Below are positions 24,400-39,400 of a stretch of 64,000 nt of DNA, piece after piece (position 1 is the first letter of the stretch; every line of letters starts with the position of its first letter). This DNA comes from Endomychus coccineus (Eukaryota; Arthropoda; Insecta; Coleoptera; Endomychidae), in the NCBI GenBank assembly GCA_958510875.1, contig OY294068.1, positions 193,588,315-193,652,314 on the forward strand, given 5' to 3'. A program made the translations under genes and the position numbers. The notes below the pieces were generated by a model. The model was given only the letters and a program-made list of their open reading frames with translations, had not been told where the DNA came from and searched no databases.

Positions 24400-26060
24400 C
24401 AAACCATTGTAATTGAAAAATAAATAGCCGATATGCAAAGTTAACCCTTTAAAAAGGTTCACTACATCTCTCGTAAAAAATTTAGAACAATTGAACCTAT
24501 GCGAAATTTCTGAAACAATGTAATCCGTTTAAATTTGAATCAAGAAATTTTTTAAATGATTTTTCATATATTAATAATACATAGTTAATTTATTTATTTT
24601 TTAAATTTATTTAATTAATAAAATAATAATTCTTTTTATGAAATTTGGTATGTAGGTTCCTAAAGGGTCTAGGATAGTAGGTGCTGCTAATCAGAACGCC
24701 TCACTCAAAAATTTGAGTAATCCAATGAAATCTGTACGTGATACTCAAATACAATGAAACGTTAAAACGTAATGGTAAAAAACGTGCAACTAGAAAAAAG
24801 ACAACTTGACACTGAAAGACAAAGTAACATGTACATGTACATATGGCGCCAATATTGTAATATACCGAATACCCCTTCTCTAAGAACGAAAACATCACAT
24901 CATTCACCCAACCAGTTGAATAATATATTCGCATCAGTTCATAAGCATAGCGGAATTTCATCTCTTATTCTCAATCCTGTTTCCCAAAAACGAAAAACTT
25001 TACATTTTCGATAATCTGTAAATGTATTATTACAATTAAGACAAATGATGAGAAACAATTTTATACTTGTAATAAAAGCATGATTTTTTGATACGGTTTT
25101 TTTTTTCAATTTATCGTCGGCTTGCACGAAGACCTTGTTTCCAAATGTACTGCAAAAAATTTACGTTTTCAATGGCTGTTTTGAAGTGGGACGTCATCGG
25201 TCTTGTGCAACATGAAACCATTGATATTTTTGGCTAAATTATGTTTCTGTAAGTTTTATCTCAAGAGGCAAGTTTCGACACCCTAGCCGATTCCATTAAG
25301 AAAAAACTCAGATCGTTCCACACTTGTACAATGTATACATACGAAATTATAGAAATTGATAGATTTAATAAACATTTAATCGACCCTGTATGTTTTACCG
25401 TTTGAGAAATCCCCATAGTGTACATCTTAAAAGTGACCATCTGCATAGGAAACGTGCTGCAGATTTATATGAATCTCTATTCAGATCAATAGTTTTGTTT
25501 TGATAATGAAGCAGCACTTAAGTATTTTTTTCTGAGTTTATGAATGCTATCTCAAATATGTATCGTACCTATCTTAATAACAAAACGTGAAAACCAATAT
25601 TATTGATACTCTATGAATATAAGATAACTTCGGATAGTATTATATACATAAAGGGGTATTCTAAATATATCATGCATTTGAGTCCTACAAAAAAATTTGA
25701 GAAATAGTGCTACTGGTTCTGCCAGTTTCAGTAGAAGTTCCAACTTAATTTGAGGTTGTCCCCTCTTGTGAAAAGGATAATCGAATTGATTTCAGAATAA
25801 TCATTTATGGATGTCGAAATTGGTTCTATCAGTGTCAGAATCTATTATAGGTACCAATCTATCCAAGCCAGTGCGAAGCCCATAATATGAGGGAGGAGTG
25901 TATATAAACATTATTCTGACAGCCGTCTACGTAAAAACCCAAGTAACATTGATTGCCGAATTGACAATTGGCTGAAAAAGTCGTACACTCAATCTATGAC
26001 ATGTGTATCAGACTCCCTTTTGAGTACCTGCTTTTGTATCGAGTTTTCGGAACAGGCAAA
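24400..26060. other. No gene seen
   Basis: AT-rich. Overlapping frames on both strands at 24701-25127 mirror each other and have no recognisable content. A minus-strand frame at 25261-25446 is likewise unsupported. The last 150 bases may belong to the upstream part of the LINE fragment that follows. Confidence 0.4.
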
Positions 26061-26068
26061 TAAGGCGA

Positions 26069-26440
26069 TTGTCTCATCGTCTAAAGTTTTCAAACCATTG
26101 GGTCGTCTGGAGCGGAAAACCAGATTTATGCTTACTATCAAATTTTCTCTCAGATAGATCACTCCATGTGGTGGTTAATGGAGTATCCTCCGATACAATG
26201 GCTATCAACGCTGGTGTTCCACAGGGACCTGTCTTGGCACCAACTTTGTTTCTGCTCCATATCAACGATCTGCTGGAAGTGACGACCTGTCACGTCCACA
26301 GCTTTGCAGATCATGGTACACTTCATACTGCTTTCTCATCTAAAGTCCCTATACCGTCCATTGAAGCCAGAGCAGAGAGACAGAGACAGGTTGACGCAAT
26401 TTCCTCAAACACTGAGGAAGATTGTGTATGTCCAGTACAA
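26069..26440 (+). mobile_element. Dead LINE reverse-transcriptase fragment
   Basis: One frame reads as the middle of a non-LTR reverse transcriptase: LLSNFLSDRSLHVVVNGVSS, then INAGVPQGPVLAPTLFLLHI and NDLLEV, then VHSFADHGTLH. The catalytic F/Y-A-D-D box is changed to FADH, so the second catalytic aspartate is lost. Reading continues as EARAERQRQVDAISSN and then departs from the family near 26430. The fragment is truncated at both ends and is immediately followed by a different element. Confidence 0.85.
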
Positions 26441-26493
26441 TTGTTTAAACAAATTATGGGAAGACGGGGAAACCATATCACATGTGAAATTTA

Positions 26494-26913
26494 TTGTTTA
26501 ACTCCAAATCCTTTCTGGCTGGATGGTATAAGAATTCTCCTATTGGGATAAATGAAATATCTAAATGGACCAAATCCTCGGCGAAAAATATTGGACTTGA
26601 TGTCAAGCGGGTGAAAATTACGAACCATTCTAATCGAGCTGCCGCCGTAACTGAATTGTCCAGGAGTGGTATAGGTGAACAAAAACTTGTGAAAATTACG
26701 GGACATAGCAACCCATCGTCATTAAAACCGTACCTTCAGTTAGATCATAAAAAAATCATTGGTTCCATTCGTACTATCGTCCAGGAAACAGTTACTACCA
26801 CCGCTCAAAATACTAGCATGCAGCAAACTATTAACAAAAGACAAGAAAGTCCTGAAAATCAAGCTATTTTTATTAATTGTGTTTTTAACAATTGTACTTT
26901 TCCGTTAAATTAA
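26494..26913 (+). mobile_element. Crypton-like tyrosine recombinase, C-terminal fragment
   Basis: An open frame of about 139 codons without an ATG start reads as the catalytic C-terminal half of a tyrosine recombinase of the Crypton/DUF3504 type. Landmarks are YKNSPIGINEISKWTKSSAK, KITNHSNRAAAVTELSRSGI (the H-x-x-R box), KLVKITGHSNPSSLKPYLQL (the second His and the candidate nucleophilic Tyr in KPYLQL), then a low-complexity tail. The N-terminal half, including the first catalytic Arg, is missing, and a stop lies just upstream at 26485. It abuts the LINE fragment to the left. Confidence 0.72.
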
Positions 26914-26977
26914 ATAAACTAATTTACATCTTATTTTTAAATTTATTGATTCACATATTCATTAAATTGTCTTACCG

Positions 26978-27200
26978 AATTACACTCTAGCTTTTTTTTT
27001 TGCCGAAGTAAACTTGACATTTATAATTCGAATTTTGTTGCCATTAGGCAATTCAACTCAAAAAACTGCCAGACAAAATTACTCCTCCTGCGGACTCGTA
27101 ATTTTTTCAGGGGCAGTTTTTTTCGTTAAATTGCCAGGCAATAAAATTCTCATTAATACATGTCAAGTTTACTTCGACAAAAAAAAGCTCTCGTGTAATT
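26978..27200. repeat. Fold-back (MITE-like) element
   Basis: A 223-base palindromic element. Outer ends are aattacactctagc and its counterpart gctctcgtgtaatt. Both arms contain gaagtaaacttgacat or its complement next to a run of T or A. Arms are about 90 bases each with moderate divergence around a short centre. An open frame through it (27014-27208) is an accident of the palindrome. Confidence 0.75.
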
Positions 27201-27421
27201 ATAAGTGAATAATATTGTTTTCATCCCAGGTCGAGAACTTCTCCTGAATTTCAAGCATGCATTTAGTAATTTGATAAGATTCAATCAATAACAATGTCGT
27301 AATGATGTGTTATCGTAAGTGTTTTGGAAATAAGTGTAGATGCTTATATGAATAGAGACACGATTGATTCGATTGTATTGTTTTATTTTATGCTCCTTAC
27401 GGTGATGAGCTTCTAATGAAC
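27201..27421. other. Upstream flank of the GH31 gene
   Basis: About 220 bases between a fold-back element and the predicted start codon of the glycosidase. The core promoter should lie here, but I cannot point to a TATA box or other motif with confidence. Confidence 0.35.
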
Positions 27422-30400
27422 ATGTTTCACATATTTTTGGGTGAGTAAGATATGTTTATATCGACGTTCGTTTCAGAGTAAACGGAAATATTATTATATT
27501 TGTTCCAGAATACTATAATCTAGTTACTTTTAGAATTATTGTTTATTATAGTTTGTAAAAAATAGTTGTGGAATGTCGTTTTGCAAATTGAAGTTCATCG
27601 CTACTTTGTAAATTCTTTATATGAAATTTCGTTTTGCCAATTGAAGTTCATCGTAACTTTGCAAACCTTCATATTACATCTCGTTCGAAGATATTTATTT
27701 GAATTTGAAGTGTAAGTTTCGTCGATTTGATGTAGATTTTTAAACATTCTGTTTCAGTTACAACTTTTGCTGCCTTATTGGTGGCATGCGAGAGTCAAGT
27801 TGTGAATTTGATGAGCAAGGATTTCAAAATGGCGGTCTCGCCATCCGAAAATGGACTTCTCTTCGAAGTTTCGAGAGGTAAGAAATAGATTTATTCCAAC
27901 ATATGAAGTTTACTTATTTCAGAGTTCGGTATTTCTTACATATAAATTCATTCAAGTTGAATCTATCTATACAGGTGGAGTATTGTAATCGCATCGGACT
28001 TTATCTCATTTATTAGAAGAGGTAGCTTATTAAAATTGAAAATACGCAGGTATTTTGGAGGGCTGAAGTATTTAAAAACATTATTTGTCGGGAATTGCTC
28101 ATGCTTATGGAATTATTTCCTAAACATTATAAAGCAATTCGGAATTATTTGTGCAAAACAAACGCTCATTGTTTTAACTAGTTGTGTAAATAGCTATTTG
28201 ACAACTTGTTTCAATAAGTGAGAACGAAATGGTGTAGGCATATCATGAAAGTGGCAAATTTTTTCCACCATCAAATTGGCCGATTGATTCTTATTAAAGA
28301 ATATAAGATACCATTCGACTAATATTGATATTTCGCTCATAGCAACCAGACGGTAACAAGATTCCTTAGCCATTACTTTGGGCATAGCTGGTTACGGCGC
28401 TTAGGAACATGGAATTGGCCGGCTTGATCCCCAGATTCAATTTTTTTAGATTTTCTTAATTTTTATTTGTTTACATGTTCATTATTAAATCGAATGAAAA
28501 AGAAAAAGCAAGATACGCACTTCCATTATTTTCAGAAATCATATATCTTATTTTCAGATGGGATGGTCCAACTATCTGGGCATATGGGACGTGGACTAAA
28601 CGTCACCACTAAGCAGATCTGCAATGGAAAACTATGTACGTTTTCTGGAGAAGATGGTGGGCCCAAGCTCACAATCAATGCCATCCGTGACAATCAGTTC
28701 CGAGTAGAATGGAAAAATGTCAAAGAACAAGTTGAAGATTGTTTTATCTTGAAAGGAGAAAACAATACACATTGGTTTGGGGGTCCCGAAAGATATCATG
28801 CAGAGTGGCCCGTAGAAAATGTGGTGTATAAAAACCTTGCGTTCGTCACTTCGAAAGAAGAAAATCAGGCAGTCATCGAACCATATTGGCTCTCCGATAG
28901 GGGAATGTTCATCAATGCTTTTCCATCGACTCCTCTATTCATAGACCAAAATATTGAAGACGACCATTTATGCTTGAAAGCTGGTGCTGAGTACCCCTAC
29001 ATGAACAGGACGGATGTAAATATTCATATACGTATACTCTCTATTAAGCGGGCACTTCACAAACAGATTTTATTTTAACTTTCGGAAGTTGGAGAATCAA
29101 GGTCAAAGTTCCGAAAGTTAAAATGATTTTACACTACGACTTTATTTTAAGAAAATCTACTATAACACACTTTCACTCAAAAAGGTGAAAGTTCAAAAAA
29201 TTTCATGAGTACACTGAAAATAATTTTATGGGATCTTAGAACACAGATATACATTTCAGGGTCCTGATTAGCTATAACTCGGGTAATCGTTATCCAAGAT
29301 AAAAACTAACACTGGAATCGATTTCCACATCCATAAATATAACGCAGCTTAACTGAAATCGGTGAAATCAACCAAATTGACATTTTTTCCATACCTACCT
29401 ACCCCTTGCGAAATTTGGCAAAAATATAAATTTCAAAAAATTTCAGGAAATCGCCGGAAATGATTCTACGGGATCTTAGAATACTACTGATATACATTTC
29501 ATGTACATTATCCTTTTGAAACATGATTTCAATATGGTCGGAATCTACGAGATGAAGATTTCAGGGTTCTGACTCGCTATAACTCGGGTAATAGTTATCT
29601 AAGGTTAAAACTAACAATGGAATCGATTTCCCCATCCATAAATATAACGCAGCTTGACTGAAATCGGTGAAATCAACCAAATTGACAATTTTTCCATACC
29701 TACCTACCCCTTGCGAAATTTGGCAAAAATATAAATTTCAAAAAATTTCAGGAAATCGCCGGAAATGATTCTACGGGATCTTAGAATATTACTGATATAC
29801 ATTTCATGTACATTATCCCTTTGAAACATGATTTCAATATGTTCGGAATCTACGAGATGAAGATTTAACGGTTCTGACTCTATAACTCGGGTAATCGTTG
29901 TCTAAGGTTAAACTTAACACTGGAATCGATTTCTCCATCCATGAAAATATACTATAACGCAGCCTAACTGAAATTGGTGAGATCGACCAAATTAACAATT
30001 TTTCCATACCTACCCCTTACAAAATTTGGCAAAAAGATAGATCTCAAAAAATTTCAGGTAATCGCTGGGAATGATTCTACGGGATCTTAGAATATTACTG
30101 ATATACATTTCATGTACATTATCCCTTTGAAACATGATTTCAATATGGTCGGAATCTACGAGATGAAGATTTCAGCGTTCTGACTCGCTATAACTCGGGT
30201 AATAGTTATCTAAGGTTAAAACTAAGACTGGAATCGATTTCCCCATCCATAAAAATATACTATAACGCAGCTTAACTGAAATCGGTGAAATCAACCAAAT
30301 TGACAATTTGTCCATACCTACCCCTTGCGAAAATTGGCAAAAATATAAAGGTCGAAAAATTTCAGGAAATCGCCGGAAATTCTACGGGATCTTAGAATAT

Positions 30401-33400
30401 TACTGATATACATTTCATGTACATTATCCCTTTGAAACATGATTTCAATATGTTCGGAATCTACGAGATGAAGATTTAACGGTTCTGACTCTATAACTCG
30501 GGTAATCGTTGTCTAAGGTTAAACTTAACACTGGAATCGATTTCTCCATCCATGAAAATATACTATAACGCAGCCTAACTGAAATTGGTGAGATCGACCA
30601 AATTAACAATTTTTCCATACCTACCCCTTACAAAATTTGGCAAAAAGATAGATCTCAAAAAATTTCAGGTAATCGCTGGGAATGATTCTACGGGATCTTA
30701 GAATATTACTGATATACATTTCATGTACATTATCCCTTTGAAACATGATTTCAATATGGTCGGAATCTACGAGATGAAGATTTTAGGGTTCTGACTCGCT
30801 ATATCTCGGGTAATAGTTATCTAAGGTTAAAACTAACACTGGAATCGATTTCCCCATCCACAAAAATATACTATAACGCAGCTTAACTGAAATCGGTGAA
30901 ATTGACCAAATTAACAATTCTTCCATACCTACCCTTTGCGAAATTTGGCAAAAAGATAGATCTCAAAAAATTTCAGGTAATCGCTGGGAATGATTCTACG
31001 GGATCTTAGAATATTACTGATATACATTTCATGTACATTATCCCTTTGAAACATGATTTCAATATGGTCGGAATCTACGAGATGAAGATTTCAGCGTTCT
31101 GACTCGCTATAACTCGGGTAATAGTTATCTAAGGTTAAAACTAACACTGGAATCGATTTCCCCATCCATAAAAATATACTATAACCCAGCTTAACTGAAA
31201 TCGGTGAAATCAACCAAATTGACAATTTGTCCATACCTACCCCTTGCGAAAATTGGCAAAAATATAAAGGTCGAAAAATTTCAGGAAATCGCCGGAAATG
31301 ATTCTACGGGATCTTAGAATATTACTGATATACATTTCATGTACATTATCCTTTTGAAACATGATTTCAATATGGTCGGAATCTACGAGATGAAGATTGC
31401 AGGGTTCTGACTCGCTATAACTCGGGTAATAGTTATCTAAGGTTAAAACTAACAGTGGAATCGATTTCCCCATCCACAAAAATATACTATAACGCAGCTT
31501 AACTGAAATCGGTGAAATTGACCAAATTAACAATTCTTCCATACCTACCCTTTGCGAAATTTGGCAAAAAGATAGATCTAAAAAAATTTCAGGTAATCGC
31601 TGGGAATGATTCTACGGGATCTTAGAATATTACTGATATACATTTCATGTACATTATCCCTTTGAAACATGATTTCAATATGGTCGGAATCTACGAGATG
31701 AAGATTTCAGCGTTCTGACTCGCTATAACTCGGGTAATAGTTATCTAAGGTTAAAACTAACACTGGAATCGATTTCCCCATCCATAAAAATATACTATAA
31801 CCCAGCTTAACTGAAATCGGTGAAATCAACCAAATTGACAATTTGTCCATACCTACCCCTTGCGAAAATTGGCAAAAATATAAAGGTCGAAAAATTTCAG
31901 GAAATCGCCGGAAATGATTCTACGGGATCTTAGAATACTACTGATATACATTTCATGTACATTATCCTTTTGAAACATGATTTCAATATGGTCCGAATCT
32001 ACGAGATGAAGATTTCAGGGTTCTGACTCGCTATAACTCGGGTAATAGTTATCTAAGGTTAAAACTAACAATGGAATCGATTTCCCCATCCATAAATATA
32101 ACGCAGCTTGACTGAAATCGGTGAAATCAACCAAATTGACAATTTTTCCATACCTACCTACCCCTTGCGAAATTTGGCAAAAATATAAATTTCAAAAAAT
32201 TTCAGGAAATCGCCGGAAATGATTCTACGGGATCTTAGAATATTACTGATATACATTTCATGTACATTATCCCTTTGAAACATGATTTCAATATGTTCGG
32301 AATCTACGAGATGAAGATTTAACGGTTCTGACTCTATAACTCGGGTAATCGTTGTCTAAGGTTAAACTTAACACTGGAATCGATTTCTCCATCCATGAAA
32401 ATATACTATAACGCAGCCTAACTGAAATTGGTGAGATCGACCAAATTAACAATTTTTCCATACCTACCCCTTACAAAATTTGGCAAAAAGATAGATCTCA
32501 AAAAATTTCAGGTAATCGCTGGGAATGATTCTACGGGATCTTAGAATATTACTGATATACATTTCATGTACATTATCCCTTTGAAACATGATTTCAATAT
32601 GGTCGGAATCTACGAGATGAAGATTTTAGGGTTCTGACTCGCTATATCTCGGGTAATAGTTATCTAAGGTTAAAACTAAGACTGGAATCGATTTCCCCAT
32701 CCATAAAAATATACTATAACGCAGCTTAACTGAAATCGGTGAAATCAACCAAATTGACAATTTGTCCATACCTACCCCTTGCGAAAATTGGCAAAAATAT
32801 AAAGGTCGAAAAATTTCAGGAAATCGCCGGAAATTCTACGGGATCTTAGAATATTACTGATATACATTTCATGTACATTATCCCTTTGAAACATGATTTC
32901 AATATGTTCGGAATCTACGAGATGAAGATTTAACGGTTCTGACTCTATAACTCGGGTAATCGTTGTCTAAGGTTAAACTTAACACTGGAATCGATTTCTC
33001 CATCCATGAAAATATACTATAACGCAGCCTAACTGAAATTGGTGAGATCGACCAAATTAACAATTTTTCCATACCTACCCCTTACAAAATTTGGCAAAAA
33101 GATAGATCTCAAAAAATTTCAGGTAATCGCTGGGAATGATTCTACGGGATCTTAGAATATTACTGATATACATTTCATGTACATTATCCCTTTGAAACAT
33201 GATTTCAATATGGTCGGAATCTACGAGATGAAGATTTCAGCGTTCTGACTCGCTATAACTCGGGTAATAGTTATCTAAGGTTAAAACTAAGACTGGAATC
33301 GATTTCCCCATCCATAAAAATATACTATAACGCAGCTTAACTGAAATCGGTGAAATCAACCAAATTGACAATTTGTCCATACCTACCCCTTGCGAAAATT

Positions 33401-36400
33401 GGCAAAAATATAAAGGTCGAAAAATTTCAGGAAATCGCCGGAAATTCTACGGGATCTTAGAATATTACTGATATACATTTCATGTACATTATCCCTTTGA
33501 AACATGATTTCAATATGGTCGGAATCTACGAGATGAAGATTTTAGGGTTCTGACTCGCTATATCTCGGGTAATAGTTATCTAAGGTTAAAACTAACAGTG
33601 GAATCGATTTCCCCATCCACAAAAATATACTATAACGCAGCTTAACTGAAATCGGTGAAATTGACCAAATTAACAATTCTTCCATACCTACCCTTTGCGA
33701 AATTTGGCAAAAAGATAGATCTCAAAAAATTTCAGGTAATCGCTGGGAATGATTCTACGGGATCTTAGAATATTACTGATATACATTTCATGTACATTAT
33801 CCCTTTGAAACATGATTTCAATATGGTCGGAATCTACGAGATGAAGATTTCAGCGTTCTGACTCGCTATAACTCGGGTAATAGTTATCTAAGGTTAAAAC
33901 TAACACTGGAATCGATTTCCCCATCCATAAAAATATACTATAACCCAGCTTAACTGAAATCGGTGAAATCAACCAAATTGACAATTTGTCCATACCTACC
34001 CCTTGCGAAAATTGGCAAAAATATAAAGGTCGAAAAATTTCAGGAAATCGCCGGAAATGATTCTACGGGATCTTAGAATATTACTGATATACATTTCATG
34101 TACATTATCCCTTTGAAACATGATTTCAATATGGTCGGAATCTACGAGATGAAGATTTTAGGGTTCTGACTCGCTATATCTCGGGTAATAGTTATCTAAG
34201 GTTAAAACTAACACTGGAATCGATTTCCCCATCCACAAAAATATACTATAACGCAGCTTAACCGAAATCGGTGGAATTGACCAAATTGACAATTTTTCCA
34301 TACCTACCCCTTGCGAAATTTGGTAAAAATATAAATTTCAAAAAATTTCAGGAAATCGCCGGAAATGATTCTACGGGATCTTAGAATATTACTGGTATAC
34401 ATTTCATGTACATTATCCCTTTGGAACATGATTTCAATATAGTCGGAACCTACGAGATGAATATTTCAGGGTTCTGACTCGCTATAACTCGGGTAATAGT
34501 TATCTAAGGTTAAAACTAACACAGGACTCGATTTCCCCATTCATAAAAATATACTAAAACGCAGCTTAACTGAAATCGGTGAAATCAACCAAATTGACAA
34601 TTTGTCCATACCTACACCCCTTGCGAAATTTGGCAAAAATATAAATTTCAAAAAATTTCAGGAAATCGCCGGAAATGATTCTACGGGATCTTAGAATATT
34701 ACTGATATACATTTCATGTACATTATCCCGTTGGAACATGATTTCAATATAGTCGGAACCTACGAGATGAATATTTCAGGGTTCTGACTCTCTATAACTC
34801 GGGTAATCGATGTCTAAGGTTAAACCTAACACTGGAATCGATTCCCCCATCTATAACGCAGCCTAACTTAAATTGGTGAGATCGACCAAATTAACAATTT
34901 TTCCATATCTAACCCCTTGCGAAATTTGGCAAAAAGATAGATCTCGAAAAATTTCAGGTAATCGCTGGGGATGATTCTACGGGATCTTAGAATATTACTG
35001 ATATACGTTTCATGAACATTATCCCTTTGAAACATGAATTCAATGGAGTCGAAATCTGCGAGATAAAGAGTTCAGAGTCCTGACTTGCTACAATTCAGGT
35101 AATCGTTATCTAAGATTAAAACAAACACCGGAATCGATTTCTCCATGTGACGCAGCTCAACTGAAATCGGTGTGATCGACCAAATTGACAATTTTTGGCA
35201 AATTGGTAAAAATGTAAATCTTAGAATACTACTGATATACATTTCATGGACATTATCCCTTTGAAACATGATGAGCCGACGCCTTAAATATTTCTACGAG
35301 TACCTACATATTTCAATGATTTATTCTTTTTCTATCTACAATCTCTCCCCATCCTATACTTACCTTTTTATCACCGCCAATGCACTTCTTTTCAATCTAG
35401 CCCGGGTAGATTCAGCAAGTATCATATATCTAATAAGACTATTTGGTTAATGTTCTATTCCTTCCTATAAAGTTAATTGTCTGAATGAAATAGATACAGA
35501 TATCTCAATTATCGCGGAGTTCTCGGTGTAATAATACACATGTCTGCCAAAGAGTTTACTATTCGTTAAAAAGATGAAGTTCCTGGCGCGAAATTGTTTA
35601 AAGTTTAAATTCAAAGAATGTACAAGGAACGATGAATAAATAAATGTTATTTTGTCATCTGTTTTTTGACAATGTAGATACATTTTTTTACTCTCACCGT
35701 ATGTAAATACTTAATTTTATAGTATGTTTGTTAATCATAAAGCAATGTTTTGAAACGATAATTAAACAAATTTTCATTTATAATTTTAAAATGCAACAGT
35801 TATACTCAATATTAGTAATGTATTGATTGAAGAATATAAACATGAGTAATATTGACTTCCAGGCGGACCTAACTTACGATATTGGTGGATCTGGTGATCC
35901 AAGAATTACACATACAGATGTCGTGCAAAACTCTTTAGGGACTCCCTCAGGTAATGCATATTATTTTATAATCCTAGATCGGGTTGATTTGAATTGAGTC
36001 TGGCATCTATTAATTGCCTTTCCATGTAGGTAGATCAATCCCGGGTGTTTTCAAGGGATTGATTTTACGTTTTCGGCATAGAAAAACTTAAAAATTAACA
36101 ACACTTTCACGAGTCATTTTCCTAGCCAGTTTTTTTCTTATTTTAGACAATATAAATTAAGAAATTCAGTAGGTATTATAAAACGTGTTTGTTTTCTTTA
36201 TGAGTGTTTGAAATAATTACGGTAAATATGCAAAAACGTTAATAACCACTTGTGCAATTTTCCACCTTTTTGTTCATAACATAAAATGTAAGCAGAATGT
36301 CAGCCTGGCCGTTATTATACTATTCGCGACGTAGTATTTTCCATCGAATTTTAAGAAACTTTGGAAATTCATTTCATTTCTCTGTAAATATGTGACGAAA

Positions 36401-39400
36401 CTTGTATACACGATAGCTCTGAAACGAAATGTTCTATCACATTCAAATTTGTACAACGAATCGTTTGCTGTTGGTGCGAACCCTATTGGTTCTCAGGCAA
36501 ATCATGTGATAAACACACCCTTTTTTGAAGGGTTGAAAATTCAAAAAAATCGTAACTGTCGAAGTTTACAATGAATACTCAATCCTAACGACGAACAATA
36601 TTGAGTAAACTGAATAATTCAAATAAGTTCTCTTTATTCACCCTTACACAAAAGAAAAAAATCAGTCATTTCACTGCATATTTTCTCATGAGTAACACTT
36701 CATGACTCTGAATCGTGGTCCATAATTTGATTCCGTTGATGATCAATTAGTCCAATTTCAGGTCATCCCAACGAGAAGATGATTCGCGAGCCAATATGGA
36801 CGACATGGGGTAAATATAAGGCTGCAGTTAGTGATAAAATTGTTCTGGAATTCCTTCAAGACATTATCGATCATAACTTTACCAAAGGACAAATCGAACT
36901 TGACGACAAGTGGGAGGTAAGTGAAGTGGCAATGACAAATTTATTCTTATCATTCTTTCTGTAATATTAATTTGAATATATGTGCACAGGATTGTTATGG
37001 ATCCCTTACTTTTGACGCTACCCGATTTGGAAATATCAATGAAACGGTTAAGAAAATACATGATGCTGGGTTCCGGATAACACTGTGGGTACATCCTTTC
37101 GTTAATCTCGAATGTCCAACTTCCCAAATAGGTTTAGATAAAGGTGAGTTTATAGTAAATGTCATTTTGCTCTGTTTAGGTGGAACTACAAAGCCTACTT
37201 TTCGATAGTGTACACAAGAATACAGACAAACCATCAGCATCTAATGGTGGAACATCGTTTTGCAGAGCTTTGCCGAAAAAATTCAATTTCTTTGGAATCA
37301 TCGTTACTTGGATTAATCCTTCTATGAAATCTATTCCTTCACGAAATTTGGCATCAAATTTATTCTACAGAACGTATAGTTGAGTCATTCTGGGGGGGAA
37401 AAAGGGAGATGTAGGGAAAAACTATTTATACTGGTTTTGGAGTACATGGAATGTCTTGGTAACACTGAATTGAATATAATACTCAGTAGTTGAGAAATTT
37501 TGTTTACCGGAACCTTTTTTCAATCAAATTAGTGAACAAATGGCCGTTTTTGGAGTTGTTGTAATGATTTTAGTCTTTTTCCAACTAAATTGGAAGAAAA
37601 ACTGGGATTCATATTTGTTTCGGTATTACATATACCCTTGAACCAGTATACATTTTTTCTCAACGTTTCGCCAGAACCACTACTACAAATGCGAAGCATT
37701 CACTGCCCTACATGTCTCCATTCTCAGCATATCTAATATACTGAGTTTTCATATCTTTTATTACATACTACTCCCTATTTTTATTAATTGATGTCTACAA
37801 TTAGCATCCATTGTTGGTCTTGGCGGTGAATTCCATTCCACTTGGAAGGGATTAGATAAGATATACCTTATGTGTATTGAAAAATGTATGTTATAAAATA
37901 TCGGAATATTACCTCCTCGTATTGTTATCATTATCAGTTAATTTTAGAGAATTATCCTTAGAAAATATTCTTCATGGACTACTTTCAGCCCAAGTAACCA
38001 CATTAGCAATGATTTTTCCAGTTGGCGACTCTTCGTTAACTTTGGAGAAATTTTAGGTTACAACTGTATTCACGTCAATAAAAATCTTTCTATTCTTATA
38101 TTACATGATTTCTTCCCTATTTTCATAGGTTATTTCTATGAAAGTTACACTGGCAACTCCGTAACCAGTTGGTGGAACAGTAACGAGTCGTATCACGTCG
38201 ATTTCACTAAGCCTGAAGCTGTAGCTTGGTTTAGAGGAAATCTACAGAGAATCTTAAAAGAACATGGTATTGATAATTTCAAATTCGACGCTGGAGAAAC
38301 CGATTGGTTACCGAAGGTAAATGTAACTCCCTTCTTTATTTAAAAAAAAATGCAGTTCATTGAAAAAGCGCTGCAAACTGAAGGGCATATTAATCTCGAT
38401 CTTTTTGTCTTTTGTAGTCCGTAATCTCGGAGGCAGAACTTGATTTGCAGCCAAATGTGTTTACAAAAGACTACTTGACCGTTGCTGCTAGCTTCGGTGA
38501 TCTAATTGAGGTTAGATGCGGTTGGAGGTGAGTAAACATTTTCAAACGTTTATGATAATAGTATTCGTTGATCTCTAGCTTGAATATGTTTCGTGAAAAC
38601 ATTTTTGACACACAAAAAATACTTGTAATGCGAAATATAACCATTTATGAAGAGTAGTCAGGAGTAAGTATGCTAAAGGTGAATATCTTTCATTTTAGGT
38701 TAGTTTATTTTAGTAATTAACTTGAATCGGATACCATACTATCTAATTATTATTGGCGAAACTTAGTGCTCCCTTGAAGCTAAATTCATCTTGAAATCAC
38801 GTTAACTTCGAAAAATGTGTAATGTTAACTGATTAATGTGACATCCTTATAATAGAGCGGCTCTGGCATTTGTTTTGGCTTTGTTAGTGTAACGTCACAG
38901 ATATCACGTGACCGGTATTTGAATCAAAGTTGCGTCTTGGTGGCGTTTTAAAATTAGAAATTTTTAATCGTGGATTCCTACAACAATTTAAAAATAATGT
39001 GCATAAAATGCAATGACAAATCAACTTAGATATTTTTCCGATAATAGACAAATACATTGGACATGGACTGTATTTAACTTGCTATTTTATTGTTTACTGC
39101 ATAGATTGTGACCGTGCATATGTTGCTTGATAACAGTATTTGTTCATATGCCATTAGTAAGAAGATAATGTAATCAGTATTCTGTTAATAATAAATAATT
39201 TTAGGGCGACTTCCTCCTAATCGATAAAAGCTCAGACTGGATTAGCGAAATATTTCATTATGCATAACTATTATGTCAATGAAGGCGATTTCAATATTAT
39301 CTAAACGAAAGCAATCTTTCAAATTTGTGAAATGATTTTCGATTAGTTGAGGTACTTTTGTAATACATACAGCATAAGCTCGGTGTGATTGCAATCCCTT

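Noticed and set aside
24701..25127. Overlapping open frames on both strands
   Set aside because: Mirrored frames with no domain, no splice context and AT-driven composition.
28390..28440. Tc1-like text (TWNWPA-stop-SPDS) in GH31 intron 2
   Set aside because: Resembles the catalytic WPxxSPDL motif but is only about 15 codons with a stop. Too short to call.
29016..29078. Continuation of GH31 exon 3 as an open frame to 29078
   Set aside because: A donor at 29016 keeps the frame with the next exon at 35863, and the read-through residues do not fit the family.
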